Shown here: piece after piece, positions 12,272 through 21,609 of the stretch
Position numbering within the stretch: the stretch's first letter is position 1
Layout: each line of letters starts with the position of its first letter
DNA from: Streptomyces sp. A3M-1-3
Lineage (GTDB): Bacteria > Actinomycetota > Actinomycetes > Streptomycetales > Streptomycetaceae
Direction: 5' to 3'
Assembly (NCBI RefSeq): GCF_024213665.1
Contig: NZ_JANAVP010000006.1
Span: 60,557 to 124,556, forward strand
Length of the DNA: 64,000 nucleotides
Notes under the pieces: model-generated
The model's database searches: none
What the model was told of the DNA's origin: nothing
What the model saw: only the letters and a program-made list of their open reading frames with translations
Position numbers and translations under genes: made by a program

Positions 12272-13090
12272 TCAGCGCTGGGCGTGCCGCATCAGCAGGT
12301 CACGTAGCTCCCGTGCGTGGCGGCGGCTGACGGCGAGTTCGGCCTCGCCGACCCGCACGCTCGTCGTCCCGGCGTCCAGCCGCAGTTCGTCGATGCGGCC
12401 CAGCGCCACCAGGTGACGGCGGTGTATGCGGACGAAGCCCCGCGACGCCCAGCGCTCTTCCAGCGTGGAGAGCGGAATCCTGACGAGGTGGCTGCCCGCG
12501 CCCGTGAAGAGCCGGGCGTAGTCGCCCTGCGCCTCGACGTACGCGATGTCGTCGACCGGGATGAGGCGGGTGACTCCGCCCAGTTCGACCGGAATCTGGT
12601 CGGCGCTGCTGCCGGCCGGGCTCGTACCGGCGTGGGCAGGACCGCTCGGCGGCAGACCTGCCAAGGACACGAGCGGTGGGGTACGGGACTCACGCGCCGC
12701 CTCGAACCGGTCGCACACCCGGCGCACCGCCTCGGCCAGCCGCTCCCTGCGGACCGGCTTGAGGACGTAGTCGACCGCCTTGAGGTCGAAGGCCTGGACC
12801 GCGAAGCCCTCGTGGGCGGTGACGAAGACGATGTGCGGGGGCCGGGCGAACCCCGCGAGCAGCCGGGCGACGTCGAGACCGGTCAGCCCGGCCATGTGGA
12901 TGTCGAGGAACACCACGTCGATGGCGTCCGCGCCGTCCGGTCCCGAGTCGAGCGCCCGGTTGATCCGGCGCAGCGCCTCGGTGGCGTCGGTCGCGCCCTC
13001 CACGCTCCGTATCCGCGGATCGGCGCGCAGCAGGTACAGCAGCTCCTCGAGAGCGGGTCTCTCGTCGTCGACGGCCAGTGCTCGCAGCAT
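12272..13090 (-). CDS. LytTR-family response regulator
   Basis: DNA-binding response regulator of 272 residues. The receiver domain (about 1-125) has the acidic pair in LAVDDE, the phosphoacceptor Asp63 in VVFLDIHMAGLTG and Lys111 in VDYVLKPV. After a Pro/Ser linker the LytTR DNA-binding domain spans about 165-268 (VDDIAYVEAQGDYARLF, RWASRGFVRIHRRHLVALG, VSRRHARELRDLL). It faces the same way as the DUF485-symporter-kinase genes and is the likely partner of that LytS-type kinase. It is divergent from the anti-sigma factor gene. The ATG has only a weak ribosome-binding site. Confidence 0.93.
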   Translation of the reverse strand: MLRALAVDDERPALEELLYLLRADPRIRSVEGATDATEALRRINRALDSGPDGADAIDVVFLDIHMAGLTGLDVARLLAGFARPPHIVFVTAHEGFAVQAFDLKAVDYVLKPVRRERLAEAVRRVCDRFEAARESRTPPLVSLAGLPPSGPAHAGTSPAGSSADQIPVELGGVTRLIPVDDIAYVEAQGDYARLFTGAGSHLVRIPLSTLEERWASRGFVRIHRRHLVALGRIDELRLDAGTTSVRVGEAELAVSRRHARELRDLLMRHAQR

Positions 13091-13264
13091 GCAGCGGAGT
13101 GTAGGCGGGACCAGGACGGCCTGGAACCGCCCCTCCACGGCCGGTCCACGGCCGGGCCGTCTGCCGCCGGCCGTGAGCAGAAGGGCGCCCGGTTCCGTAC
13201 TCGTGGGCAACACCTCCCGCACGCCACGCCCCGTAGAACGCGCTCGACACGCAAGGAATGGCCC

Positions 13265-13909
13265 ATGAGCCCGCAGCAGCGGCACCGAGACGCCGGCGCG
13301 TACGCGCTCGGCATCCTGGATCCGGCGGAAACGTTCCGCTTCGAGGAGCACCTGGCCGACTGTGCCGTGTGCGTGATACGGCTCAACGAGCTGGCCGGGG
13401 TCGAAGCGCTGCTGGCTCCGCTGGGCGAAGTCGGACCGCCCGCCCGGCCGCACCCCGGACTGCTGGGCCGGCTGCTGGACGAGGTCACGGCGCGCCGCCG
13501 CAGGAGCAGCAGGCGCCGGCTCCGGCTGGTCGCCGCGGCGGCCGCGCTGATCCTCGCGGCTCCGGCGGCCGCGCTGGGGTGGGAGAGCCGGGGGGACGGC
13601 GGCGTGCGGCAGTTCACCGCCACGGACGCGGTCACCGGGGTCTCCGCCGCGCTCGCTCTGGAGGAGAAGGAGTGGGGCACCGACGTCGGGCTCCGGGTCA
13701 CGGACGTGCCCGGCCCGTCGACGTGTTCGCTGGTCGCGGTCGGCCGGAACGGCGAAGAACAGACCGTCGCCACCTGGGCCGTGGCCACGGCCTCGGACGA
13801 ACCCCTGGTCGCGCAGGGCGCCGCAGCGCTCGGGCGGGACGAGATCGACCACTTCGAGGTCCGTACGCCGGACGGCAGGCGGCTGGTCAGGGTCAGCATC
13901 GGCCTGTGA
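13265..13909 (+). CDS. Zinc-finger anti-sigma factor, membrane-anchored
   Basis: Probable anti-sigma factor of 214 residues. The N-terminal zinc-binding anti-sigma motif is His29-x3-Cys33-x2-Cys36 (EEHLADCAVC). A basic stretch precedes a single membrane segment at about 86-104, and an extracytoplasmic C-terminal domain follows (RskA type). The start is the ATG after AAGGA; an out-of-frame ATG seven bases earlier is rejected. No sigma gene is adjacent. The ECF gene at 3966-4523 is the only one in the window, so that is the only local candidate partner. Confidence 0.88.
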   Translation: MSPQQRHRDAGAYALGILDPAETFRFEEHLADCAVCVIRLNELAGVEALLAPLGEVGPPARPHPGLLGRLLDEVTARRRRSSRRRLRLVAAAAALILAAPAAALGWESRGDGGVRQFTATDAVTGVSAALALEEKEWGTDVGLRVTDVPGPSTCSLVAVGRNGEEQTVATWAVATASDEPLVAQGAAALGRDEIDHFEVRTPDGRRLVRVSIGL

Positions 13910-13947
13910 CCGCCGGCCCTGACTGCGGCCTGTAACCATTGACCCGC

Positions 13948-14808
13948 CTACTTGAGCAGCCGGGACATCCGCCGGTCGGCGAGCGCCTTGCCGCCCGTCT
14001 GGCAGGTGGGGCAGTACTGCAGCGAGGAGTCGCTGAACGACACCTCCCGGATCGTGTCGCCGCACACCGGGCAGGGCTCGCCGGTACGGCCGTGCACTCG
14101 CAGCCCGCTCTTCTTCTCCGCCTTGAGCCGTCCGGCGGCCACCCCGCGAGAACGCTCCACCGCCTCGCGCACGGTGTGCTCCATGGCCTCGTACAGCCGG
14201 TTCACCTCGTCGTCGGTCAGGCTCGCGGCGAGCTTGAACGGCGACATCTTCGCCGCGTGCAGAATCTCGTCGCTGTACGCGTTCCCGATCCCCGCGATCA
14301 CGCTCTGGTCCCGCAGTACGCCCTTGAGCTGCCGCCGTTCCCCGGCGAGCAGCGCGGCGAACGCCGCCCGGTCGAAGCCCTCGCCCAGCGGATCCGGCCC
14401 GAGCCGGGCGATGCCGGGCACCTCGGCCGGGTCACGTACGACGTACACGGCCAGCCGCTTCTGTGTGCCGGCCTCGGTGAGGTCGAACCCCTCGCCACTG
14501 TCCAGTACGACCCGCAGGGCCAGCGGGCCCTTTCCGGGCCGCGGCGGCGCGGCGGGCACCTGGTCCTTCCACTGCAGCCAGCCCGCCCGGGCGAGGTGGG
14601 TCACCAGATGCAGCGCGCCCACCGTGACATCGAGAAACTTCCCGTGCCGGTCGACGGCGGTGACGGCCTGCCCCTCCACCGCGGACAGCGGAGGGTCGTA
14701 CGTCTTGAGCACACTCACGGCGACCGGCATGGCACGGGCGACCGTCCGACCGACGAGGTGTTCGGTCAAAAACGCCCTGAGCGCTTCGACTTCCGGCAGT
14801 TCGGGCAT
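13948..14808 (-). CDS. Formamidopyrimidine-DNA glycosylase / endonuclease VIII family protein
   Basis: Base-excision repair glycosylase and AP lyase of 286 residues. It begins MPELPEVE, so the catalytic Pro2 and Glu3 are present once Met is removed. The helix-two-turn-helix appears at GIGNAYSDEILH. The C-terminal zinc finger is complete: CPVC at about 246-249 and CPTCQTGGKALADRR near the end. Streptomyces carry several Fpg/Nei paralogues with different damage preferences, and I cannot tell which this is. Confidence 0.93.
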   Translation of the reverse strand: MPELPEVEALRAFLTEHLVGRTVARAMPVAVSVLKTYDPPLSAVEGQAVTAVDRHGKFLDVTVGALHLVTHLARAGWLQWKDQVPAAPPRPGKGPLALRVVLDSGEGFDLTEAGTQKRLAVYVVRDPAEVPGIARLGPDPLGEGFDRAAFAALLAGERRQLKGVLRDQSVIAGIGNAYSDEILHAAKMSPFKLAASLTDDEVNRLYEAMEHTVREAVERSRGVAAGRLKAEKKSGLRVHGRTGEPCPVCGDTIREVSFSDSSLQYCPTCQTGGKALADRRMSRLLK

Positions 14809-14866
14809 GCTTCCCAGCCTGCCTCACCACACCGCCACTCGCTCGGCAGCTGACCGCCATGTCGCC

Positions 14867-16915
14867 TCAGGGCACGCTGAACTCGCACCACACGCACTTG
14901 CCGCTGCCGCGCGACTCCACGCCCCATACGTCGGCCAGCCGATCCACCAGGATCAGGCCGCGGCCCGAGACGCCCGACTCGCCGGCCTCCCGGCGGCGGG
15001 GCAGGGCGCTGGAGCGGTCCTCCACTTCGACGCGCAGGCCGCGTTCGGGGCCGGTCAGGACGCGGATGGTCACGATCGCCGGGCCGTCGGTGTGCAGCAG
15101 GGTGTTGGTGATGAGTTCGTCCGCGACGAGCTCGATCTCGTCCGAGCGTTCCTTGGCTCCCCAGGCTCGGACCGCCGCGCGGATCATGTGGCGGGCGGAG
15201 GAGAGCGCCTCCGGGTCGTTCTGGGCGACATGCTGCTGGAGCCGGCCGCCGCCCTGGGGTGCGTCGGTCACGCGGCGGCGCATCAGGAGCAGTGCCATGT
15301 CGTCGTCGCCGCCGCGTTCGTCGCCTACTTCGCAGAGCCGGTCGGCGAGTTTCTGGAGGTCCGCCGGGCCGCCGCGGACCAGGGAGGTGAGGAACCGGAC
15401 GCCGTCGTCGAGGTCGGCGCCCGGCTGTTCGACGAGCCCGTCGGTGCACAGCAGGAGCGTTTCGCCCGGGTCGAGTTCGACCGTGGTGACCGGATACTCG
15501 AGGCGGCCGAACTCGGCGGAGAGGCCGAGCGGCATTCCGCCGTCCACCGGAAGCCGGCGGCAGTCGCCGTGCCGGCCGCGGAGCAGCGGGTCGATGTGCC
15601 CCGCGCGCACGATCTGCAGGACGCCGGTCGAGAGGTCGGCCTCCACATACGTACAGGTCGCGAAGCGGTCGGTGTCCAGTTCGTCCAGGAAGACCGAGGC
15701 CCGTGCCATGACTGTGGCCGGCGAGTGGCCCTCGGCGGCGTAGGCCCGCAGGACGATGCGCAACTGGCCCATGACCGCGGCCGCGTGGGTGTCGTGGCCC
15801 TGGACGTCCCCGATCACCGCGCCGACCCGGCCGCCGGGCAGCGGGATCACGTCGTACCAGTCACCGCCGATGTCCCGGCCCATCCGCGCCGCACGGTAGC
15901 GGACGGCGATCTCGGCACCCGGTACGGCGGGGATGCGGCGCGGCAGCATCGCCTGCTGGAGCCCTTCGGCGAGATCGTGCTCCTGTTCCAGCAGCATGGC
16001 CCGCTGGAGGCTCTGCGCGATGCTGCTGCCGAGTGCGACCAGGAGGTTGCGCTCCTCCTGGGAGAAGCCGCCCTTGTCCTGGTAGAGCAGCCCGAGCGCA
16101 CCGATCGGGCGGGCCTGGGCGATCAGCGGCAGGTACGCGGCGGCGGTGAAGTCCATCCACGAGATCTTCGACCACAGTTGCGGGTACCGTCCCTCGAACT
16201 CCTCGCGGGAGTCGATGAAGCGGGGTTGCAGGGTCCGTACGACCTCGCTCATCGGGAACTCTTCGTCGATACGGGTGTACCGGGTGCCGGGGACGAAGCT
16301 GCCGGGCGGTCCTTCGGCGACCAGGTGGATGCGGCCCGACTCGACCAGGCCCATGATGAGCCCCATCGAACCGAGCCGTTCCATGCCGTGGTGGTCACTG
16401 AGCGCGTCGATGACGTCCTGCACGGTGCGGGCGTGGGCGAGCGCCGCGGTGGTGCCCTCGACGACGGAGGTCTGCCGGCGCCGTTCCTCGTCGACGCCGA
16501 GGCGTTCGGCGGAGTGGGACAGTTCCTCGGTGGCGTCGCGGACGATGCCGATGATGCGGTGCGGGCGGCCGTCGCCGTCGTGGCGCAGGATCCGGCCCTG
16601 GGCGTGGGTCCAGCGCAGTCGACCGTCACGGCGGCGGATGCGGAAGTACGCGCCGTACGACGCCGCGCCGCTCTTGAGCGCCTGGGAGACGAGTGCGTCG
16701 AGCCGGACGGCCTCGGCGGGCGGGACGCGGTGGGCGAGGGACTCCGGGTGGTTGTCGTACTCGTCGGGGCGCAGATCGAAGACCTCGAGGGCGGTCCGGT
16801 CCATGTGCATGAGGCCGGTGGCGAGGTCCCAGTCGAAGCTGCCCATGCGATTGAGCGCGAGACTCAGGTCGGGGTGCGCGGGCCAGTCGTCCGGCAGCGT
16901 GAGGGCGGTCGGCAC
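14867..16915 (-). CDS. PAS-GAF-SpoIIE phosphatase-HATPase signalling protein
   Basis: Multidomain PP2C-type serine phosphatase of 682 residues, of the kind that controls anti-sigma antagonists or stress sigma factors in Streptomyces. Order: PAS (about 20-135, with WTHAQGRILRHDGDGRPHRI), GAF (about 160-315), SpoIIE phosphatase (about 330-545, with RDIGGDWYDVIPLPGG, GDVQGHD, CTDGLVE and the metal-binding GDDDMALLL), and an anti-sigma-like ATPase domain (about 560-680, with ELVADELITNTLLH and GRGLILVDRLAD). The GTG start is preceded by GGTGGA. It therefore could both dephosphorylate an antagonist and act as a kinase. No partner gene is adjacent. Confidence 0.92.
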   Translation of the reverse strand: MPTALTLPDDWPAHPDLSLALNRMGSFDWDLATGLMHMDRTALEVFDLRPDEYDNHPESLAHRVPPAEAVRLDALVSQALKSGAASYGAYFRIRRRDGRLRWTHAQGRILRHDGDGRPHRIIGIVRDATEELSHSAERLGVDEERRRQTSVVEGTTAALAHARTVQDVIDALSDHHGMERLGSMGLIMGLVESGRIHLVAEGPPGSFVPGTRYTRIDEEFPMSEVVRTLQPRFIDSREEFEGRYPQLWSKISWMDFTAAAYLPLIAQARPIGALGLLYQDKGGFSQEERNLLVALGSSIAQSLQRAMLLEQEHDLAEGLQQAMLPRRIPAVPGAEIAVRYRAARMGRDIGGDWYDVIPLPGGRVGAVIGDVQGHDTHAAAVMGQLRIVLRAYAAEGHSPATVMARASVFLDELDTDRFATCTYVEADLSTGVLQIVRAGHIDPLLRGRHGDCRRLPVDGGMPLGLSAEFGRLEYPVTTVELDPGETLLLCTDGLVEQPGADLDDGVRFLTSLVRGGPADLQKLADRLCEVGDERGGDDDMALLLMRRRVTDAPQGGGRLQQHVAQNDPEALSSARHMIRAAVRAWGAKERSDEIELVADELITNTLLHTDGPAIVTIRVLTGPERGLRVEVEDRSSALPRRREAGESGVSGRGLILVDRLADVWGVESRGSGKCVWCEFSVP

Positions 16916-16966
16916 CGATCCACCATGACCTTCTTTGTGTGATTCCCCGACATGACCCGGATCGGC

Positions 16967-18064
16967 CTATGCCTCCTCCTGGAAGACCTCGCCGTAGGCC
17001 GTCTCGGCCTCTTCGGGCTGCAGGTACGGGTACCCCGGGTCGGCAGGGTCGGCAGGGTCGGCCGGCAGGTCTTCCGTCGGAACGTCCTCTGTCGGCACGT
17101 CTTCCGTCGGAACGTCTTCCGTCGGAACGTTCTCCGTCGGCACCGCTTCCGTGGGCACGTCGGGCTGCACGGGCTGCACGGGCTGCTCCTGCTGCCCCTG
17201 CTGCTCCGACTGCTGCGGCACCGCCGGTTCCTCGGTGAACGTCTCCGGCTGGTCGGTGGGGAAGCCGTCGTCGGGGTCGTACGGAGGCAGCACCTGCGCG
17301 GGTTTGTCCTGGGCCCCGTCGTCGCCGGTCTTTCGCTCGATCCAGGTCTGGTCGGTGACGTTGACGATCACCAGGCTGTTGATCATCCTCGCGGCGGGCT
17401 TGATGACGACGACCTGTGCGGGACGGTAACCGGTCCAGGTCGGGCCCCGGTACACGGTGGCGCCCCGGGCGGTCGCGGGCGGCAGCAGCGGGTTCCCGCA
17501 GGCGCACCGGACGCGCGGCATACCGTGGGCGTCGACCAGCACGGCGGTGCCGGCCTGGAGCACGGCCTGGTAGGGGGTGGCGGCGCCGTCGCGGTATCGG
17601 TGGCCGGTGACGCGCACGTCAGCCCGCAGGTGGACCGGGGTCAGGGCGCGCAGGTACGCGGGGACGGATTCCTCGGAGCTGTCGCTCGCCCGGGCGAAGG
17701 CGCGCGCCTTGTCCTGGTCGGTGCTGAGGAGACTGACCTGCTGTTCGATATCGCAGCTGCCGAGCGACCGCGTACCGCCGTACAGGCCCGCAGTGGAGCC
17801 GATGACCGTACGGACGGCCTGCCCGGTGGCGGCGGGCGGGGGGCTGCCGGCCGGCCCCGGCGGTCGCGCCGGGGTCGCGTCCGAGGTGGCCGTCGACCCG
17901 GTGAAGGGGTTGGGTCCCTGGTCCGCGACCGGCTGCAGGAAGACCTCCTGCGCATCCGTCATGTCCTTGGCTGTACTGCCGCCTCCGCAGCCCGCGACGA
18001 CAAGGACGAGCAGTGACACGGTCAGCGCGCCGGCCAGAGCGAAGGAACGCATCGGTCGAGGCAC
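16967..18064 (-). CDS. Secreted lipoprotein with VPTE repeat tail (DUF6777-like)
   Basis: Predicted lipoprotein of 365 residues. The GTG start has GGGAG seven bases upstream. The signal ends in a VVAGC lipobox followed by GGGS. The main domain (about 35-235) begins EVFLQPVADQGPNPFTGS and contains two close cysteine sites (GSCDIEQQV and RVRCACGNPLLPP). I associate this pattern from memory with the actinobacterial family labelled DUF6777, function unknown. The tail is acidic and Gln/Pro-rich, with six VPTE(D/N/A) units, then DPADPADP. It is probably surface-exposed. It lies next to the SpoIIE gene in the same orientation, 52 bases apart. Confidence 0.75.
   Translation of the reverse strand: MPRPMRSFALAGALTVSLLVLVVAGCGGGSTAKDMTDAQEVFLQPVADQGPNPFTGSTATSDATPARPPGPAGSPPPAATGQAVRTVIGSTAGLYGGTRSLGSCDIEQQVSLLSTDQDKARAFARASDSSEESVPAYLRALTPVHLRADVRVTGHRYRDGAATPYQAVLQAGTAVLVDAHGMPRVRCACGNPLLPPATARGATVYRGPTWTGYRPAQVVVIKPAARMINSLVIVNVTDQTWIERKTGDDGAQDKPAQVLPPYDPDDGFPTDQPETFTEEPAVPQQSEQQGQQEQPVQPVQPDVPTEAVPTENVPTEDVPTEDVPTEDVPTEDLPADPADPADPGYPYLQPEEAETAYGEVFQEEA
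17069..17158. repeat. 15-bp tandem repeat coding for VPTE(D/N/A) units
   Basis: Six in-frame copies of a 15-base unit (minus strand GTTCCGACGGAAGAC and close variants) encode a repeated Val-Pro-Thr-Glu-Asp motif near the C-terminus of the lipoprotein. Confidence 0.85.
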
Positions 18065-18249
18065 AAGGTTCTCCCGCCATGTCTGTACGGCCGCGATCAG
18101 CACGATTTGCCCTTTATTTCTCCAACACCCCCGCCGCCCCCGCAAGCGGGGAGCGTCCGTCCGGAACCGGCGTCGAACGAGGTCAAGCCGCGGCATAGGG
18201 TTCGTGAGGTGTCGTCCGTACCGGCCGGCCGGCTGAAGGAGAACGCGGC

Positions 18250-18759
18250 GTGAGCACGCTCACCTACCCCGAGCGAGGCGCAACAGCCCACCGCCCGCTG
18301 CCCACCGGGTACCACCACCTCCACCACCGCACCCTCGTCGGGCACGGCCGCGCCGCCTTCGAGGCGGCCGGGGCCGCGGTGACTACCTTCCGGATGCACC
18401 GGCGCGCGGGCGTACGCATCCGGGCCGACCGGGAGCGCGCCCAGCCCGGCGGAGCCGTCGAGTGCGCGATCGGCTTCGGGCCGCTGCGGATCGTCGCGCC
18501 GTGCGAGGTGGTCTGGACTGCGTACGAGAACGACCGCGTCGGCTTCGCGTACGGCACCCTCGCCCGGCATCCCGAGTGCGGCGAGGAGTCCTTCGTCGTC
18601 CATCTGGCGGCGGACGGGGCGGTGTGGTTCACCGTGACCGCCTTCAGTCGTCCGGCCCGTTGGTACTCCCGGCTCGTGGGACCCGTCGTGCCCCTGTTGC
18701 AGCGGTTGTACGCCCGGCGCTACGGGAACACGCTGCGTCGGATCGCCGCCGGCGCCTGA
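18250..18759 (+). CDS. DUF1990 family protein
   Basis: A 169-residue protein of the DUF1990 (YndJ-like) family, function unknown. The GTG start follows GAAGGAG. Family features are LPTGYHHLHHRTLVGHGRAAF near residue 17, the middle strand GPLRIVAPCEVVWTAYENDRVGFAYGTL, and the closing GEESFVVH and ITAFSRP-like segments (here VTAFSRPARWYSR). The fold is expected to be START/SRPBCC-like, which could bind a hydrophobic ligand; that is family-level inference. It sits just upstream of the lipase maturation factor-like gene on the same strand. Confidence 0.85.
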   Translation: MSTLTYPERGATAHRPLPTGYHHLHHRTLVGHGRAAFEAAGAAVTTFRMHRRAGVRIRADRERAQPGGAVECAIGFGPLRIVAPCEVVWTAYENDRVGFAYGTLARHPECGEESFVVHLAADGAVWFTVTAFSRPARWYSRLVGPVVPLLQRLYARRYGNTLRRIAAGA

Positions 18760-18802
18760 TACTGGAGGTACCGCCGGGGGTGGCGTCGAAGGAGCGCCCG
18801 CG

Positions 18803-20215
18803 ATGGAGTGGTTCACCGCACCCGAGTACTGGCTGAGCAGACTCGTCTTCCAGCGTGCGCTGGCCGGCGTTTACCTCGTCGCGTTCCTCGCGGCGGCACT
18901 CCAGTTCCGTGCGCTCATCGGCGAGCGGGGCATGCTGCCGGTGCCCGAGTTCGTCCGGCGGGTGCCCTTCCGTAAGGCGCCCAGCCTGTTCCAACTCCGG
19001 TACTCCGACCGCCTCTTCGCCGCCTGCGCGTGGGCGGGCGCGCTGCTCGCCGCTGCGGTGGCCGGCGGCGCCGCCGACGCCGTGCCGCTGTGGGGCGCGA
19101 TGCTGATGTGGGCCGTCCTGTGGGCGCTGTACCTCTCGATCGTGAACGTCGGCCAGACCTGGTACAGCTTCGGCTGGGAATCGCTGCTGCTGGAGGCCGG
19201 GTTCCTCGCCGTCTTTCTCGGCAACGACCGCACCGCGCCTCCCGTCCTGATCCTGTGGCTGCTGCGCTGGATGCTGTTCCGGGTCGAGTTCGGCGCGGGG
19301 CTGATCAAGTTGCGGGGCGACCCCTGCTGGCGCAAGCTGACCTGCCTGGACTACCACCACGAGACGCAGCCGATGCCCGGCCCGCTCAGCTGGTTCTTCC
19401 ACCATCTGCCGAGCCCGGCCCACCGGGTCGAGGTGGCGGCGAACCACGTCACCCAACTGGTCGTCCCCGTGCTGCTCTTCACCCCCCAGCCGGTTGCCTC
19501 GGTGGCGGCTTGCGCCGTCGTCGCGACCCAGCTGTGGCTGGTGCTCTCGGGGAACTTCTCCTGGCTCAACTGGCTGACCATCGTGCTCGCCGTGTCCGCG
19601 TTCGACGGTTCGCTGATCGCCGAGCCGCCGCCTCTCACCGCTGCGCCGCTCTGGTACGACGTGGTGGTGATCGCCGTCACCGCCCTGGTGCTCGTGCTCA
19701 GTTACCGGCCGGCCCGCAATCTGGTCTCCCGCCGTCAGGTGATGAACCGCTCGTTCGACTCCCTCCATCTGGTCAACGCCTACGGCGCGTTCGGCAGCAT
19801 CAGCCGCATCCGGCAGGAGGTGGTGGTCGAGGGCACGGACGAGCCGGTTCTCCACGTGGGCACGGTGTGGCGGGAGTACGGCTTCAAGGGCAAACCCGGA
19901 GATCCGCGCCGGCTGCCGCGCCAGTACGCCCCGTACCATCTGCGCCTCGACTGGATGATGTGGTTCGCGGCGCTCTCCCCCGCCTACGCCGAGTCCTGGT
20001 TCGGCCCGTTCGTCGAGCGGCTGCTGGAGAACGACCGGGACACGCTGCGCCTGCTGCGGCACAACCCCTTCCCCGACGCCCCGCCCACGTACGTCCGCGC
20101 CCGCGTCTACCGGTACCGCTTCACGACGTGGCAGGAGCTGCGCGCCACCGGGGCGTGGTGGCATCGGACACTCGTACGGGAATTCCTGCCGCCCGCCCGT
20201 ATAGTGCGGCCGTGA
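18803..20215 (+). CDS. Lipase maturation factor (LMF1)-like membrane protein
   Basis: Polytopic membrane protein of 470 residues resembling the lipase maturation factor family. About eight hydrophobic segments fill residues 15-310. Family hallmarks are the conserved loop FGAGLIKLRGDPCWRKLTCLDYHHETQPMP split over residues 165-195, and NAYGAFGSISRIRQEV. The soluble C-terminal domain has PRRLPRQYAPYHLRLDWMMW and the closing tyrosine/arginine-rich strand. In animals LMF1 folds lipases in the ER; in bacteria the role is unknown. Its stop overlaps the amidase start (GTGA), so the two are probably co-translated. Confidence 0.88.
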   Translation: MEWFTAPEYWLSRLVFQRALAGVYLVAFLAAALQFRALIGERGMLPVPEFVRRVPFRKAPSLFQLRYSDRLFAACAWAGALLAAAVAGGAADAVPLWGAMLMWAVLWALYLSIVNVGQTWYSFGWESLLLEAGFLAVFLGNDRTAPPVLILWLLRWMLFRVEFGAGLIKLRGDPCWRKLTCLDYHHETQPMPGPLSWFFHHLPSPAHRVEVAANHVTQLVVPVLLFTPQPVASVAACAVVATQLWLVLSGNFSWLNWLTIVLAVSAFDGSLIAEPPPLTAAPLWYDVVVIAVTALVLVLSYRPARNLVSRRQVMNRSFDSLHLVNAYGAFGSISRIRQEVVVEGTDEPVLHVGTVWREYGFKGKPGDPRRLPRQYAPYHLRLDWMMWFAALSPAYAESWFGPFVERLLENDRDTLRLLRHNPFPDAPPTYVRARVYRYRFTTWQELRATGAWWHRTLVREFLPPARIVRP

Positions 20216-21576
20216 CCACGACGTGGACAGGCCGCACCGCTGCCGACATAGCCGCCGCCGTACGGGAGAAGCGGGTCACCCCGCGTGAAGTCGCCGCCCA
20301 GTACCTGGCGCGTATCCAGGAGTTGGACGGGCGGATAGGCGCCTTCCGTACCGTACGCGCGCAGGCCGCACTCGCCGAGGCCGGCGAACTCGCCGCCCGC
20401 ACCGACCTGGACCGACTCCCGCTGGCGGGCGTGCCCGTCGCGGTCAAGGACAATCTGCCGGTACGCGGGGAGGCGACCCGTAACGGCTCGGCGGCGAGTT
20501 CTACCGCGCCGGCGGCCGAGGACCATGTCACCGTCGCCCGGTTGCGGGCGGCCGGGGCGGTCGTCGTCGGGCTGACGAACGTGCCGGAGCTGTGCGTCTT
20601 CGGCACGACGGACGGTGTGCACGGCACCGCACGCAACCCGTGGGACCTCTCGCGCACGGCCGGCGGCTCCTCGGGCGGCAGCGCCGCCGCCGTCGCAGCC
20701 GGGATGGTGCCCATCGCGCTGGGCAACGACGGGATGGGGTCGCTGCGCATACCGGCCGCCAACTGCGGGCTGATCGGTCTCAAGCCGGGGCTCGGCAGGG
20801 TGCCGGCCGGGATCGGCAACGGTGACTGGTTCTCGATGGCGGAGAACGGTCCGCTGACCACCACCGTCGAGGACGCGCGGCTGATGCTGGCCGTCCTCGC
20901 GGGCGGGGACGTAGCCGCGGGCGAGGCGACGCGGCCGGCCCCGGAGCCCGCCCTGCGGATCGCCGCCTCCACCCGCAGCCCGCTGCCGGGCGTGACCATC
21001 AGCCGCCCCTACGCCCAGGCGGTACGCGAGGCCGCCCGGCTGCTCGCCGGTGCCGGGCAGACGGTCCGGCGCACCGACCCGCCGTATCCGCTCAGCCTCG
21101 GCCCGGCCGTCCTCGCCCGCTGGACCGCGGGCACCGCGCAGGACGCCGAGGGCCTCGATCCGCAGTTGCTCACCCGCCGCACGCGCCGCCATGCCGCCGC
21201 CGGCCGGCTCGCCGCCCGTACGCCGCTGATGCGCACCGACCACCGGGCGCGGCTGCGGCAACGGCTGACGCCGTTCTTCGAGCGGTACGACGTACTGCTC
21301 ACCCCGGCGCTGGCCCGCCGGGGGCCCGCGGCGGCGCCCTGGCACGAACGCGGCTGGCTGCCCAATCTGCTGGTCAACACCCGTTACTCGCCGTTGACTC
21401 CGCCGTGGAACCTGACCGGGTGGCCGGCGCTCGCGCTGCCGTTCGGCACGCTGCCGGGCGGCGCCCCCTGCTCCGTACAGCTGGTCGCGCTGCCCGGCGG
21501 TGAGGAGCGGCTGCTCGAAGTCGCGGGCCTGCTCGAGACGTTGCGGCCCTGGACGCGGACCGCGCCGGTCGGCTGA
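20212..21576 (+). CDS. Amidase-signature family hydrolase
   Basis: Amidase of 454 residues that starts at the GTG overlapping the previous stop. The Ser-cisSer-Lys triad is visible: Lys79 in PVAVKDN, the cis-serine near 153-154 in TAGGSSGGSAAAVAAG, and the nucleophile Ser177 in GMGSLRIPA, spaced as in the family. The glycine-rich loop has GND in place of the more usual GTD, a small change. The substrate cannot be told from sequence. Co-translation with the LMF1-like membrane protein is the only contextual clue. Confidence 0.92.
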   Translation: MTTTWTGRTAADIAAAVREKRVTPREVAAQYLARIQELDGRIGAFRTVRAQAALAEAGELAARTDLDRLPLAGVPVAVKDNLPVRGEATRNGSAASSTAPAAEDHVTVARLRAAGAVVVGLTNVPELCVFGTTDGVHGTARNPWDLSRTAGGSSGGSAAAVAAGMVPIALGNDGMGSLRIPAANCGLIGLKPGLGRVPAGIGNGDWFSMAENGPLTTTVEDARLMLAVLAGGDVAAGEATRPAPEPALRIAASTRSPLPGVTISRPYAQAVREAARLLAGAGQTVRRTDPPYPLSLGPAVLARWTAGTAQDAEGLDPQLLTRRTRRHAAAGRLAARTPLMRTDHRARLRQRLTPFFERYDVLLTPALARRGPAAAPWHERGWLPNLLVNTRYSPLTPPWNLTGWPALALPFGTLPGGAPCSVQLVALPGGEERLLEVAGLLETLRPWTRTAPVG

Positions 21577-21609
21577 CCGGCGCGCCCGGGCCGCTGAGGT
21601 CAGCCGGGG

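Noticed and set aside
11968..12330. Pro/Ala/Gln-rich frames through the GCCCA repeat tract
   Set aside because: They are produced by the simple repeat in several frames at once, with no ribosome-binding site and overlap into the LytTR gene.
13952..16942. A 996-codon open frame on the plus strand
   Set aside because: It lies antisense across the glycosylase and SpoIIE genes, both recognised by motifs; no ribosome-binding site or domain supports it.
19030..20211. Upstream extension of the amidase frame over the LMF1-like gene
   Set aside because: The amidase starts at the GTG overlapping the LMF1-like stop; the upstream part is a shadow of the membrane protein.
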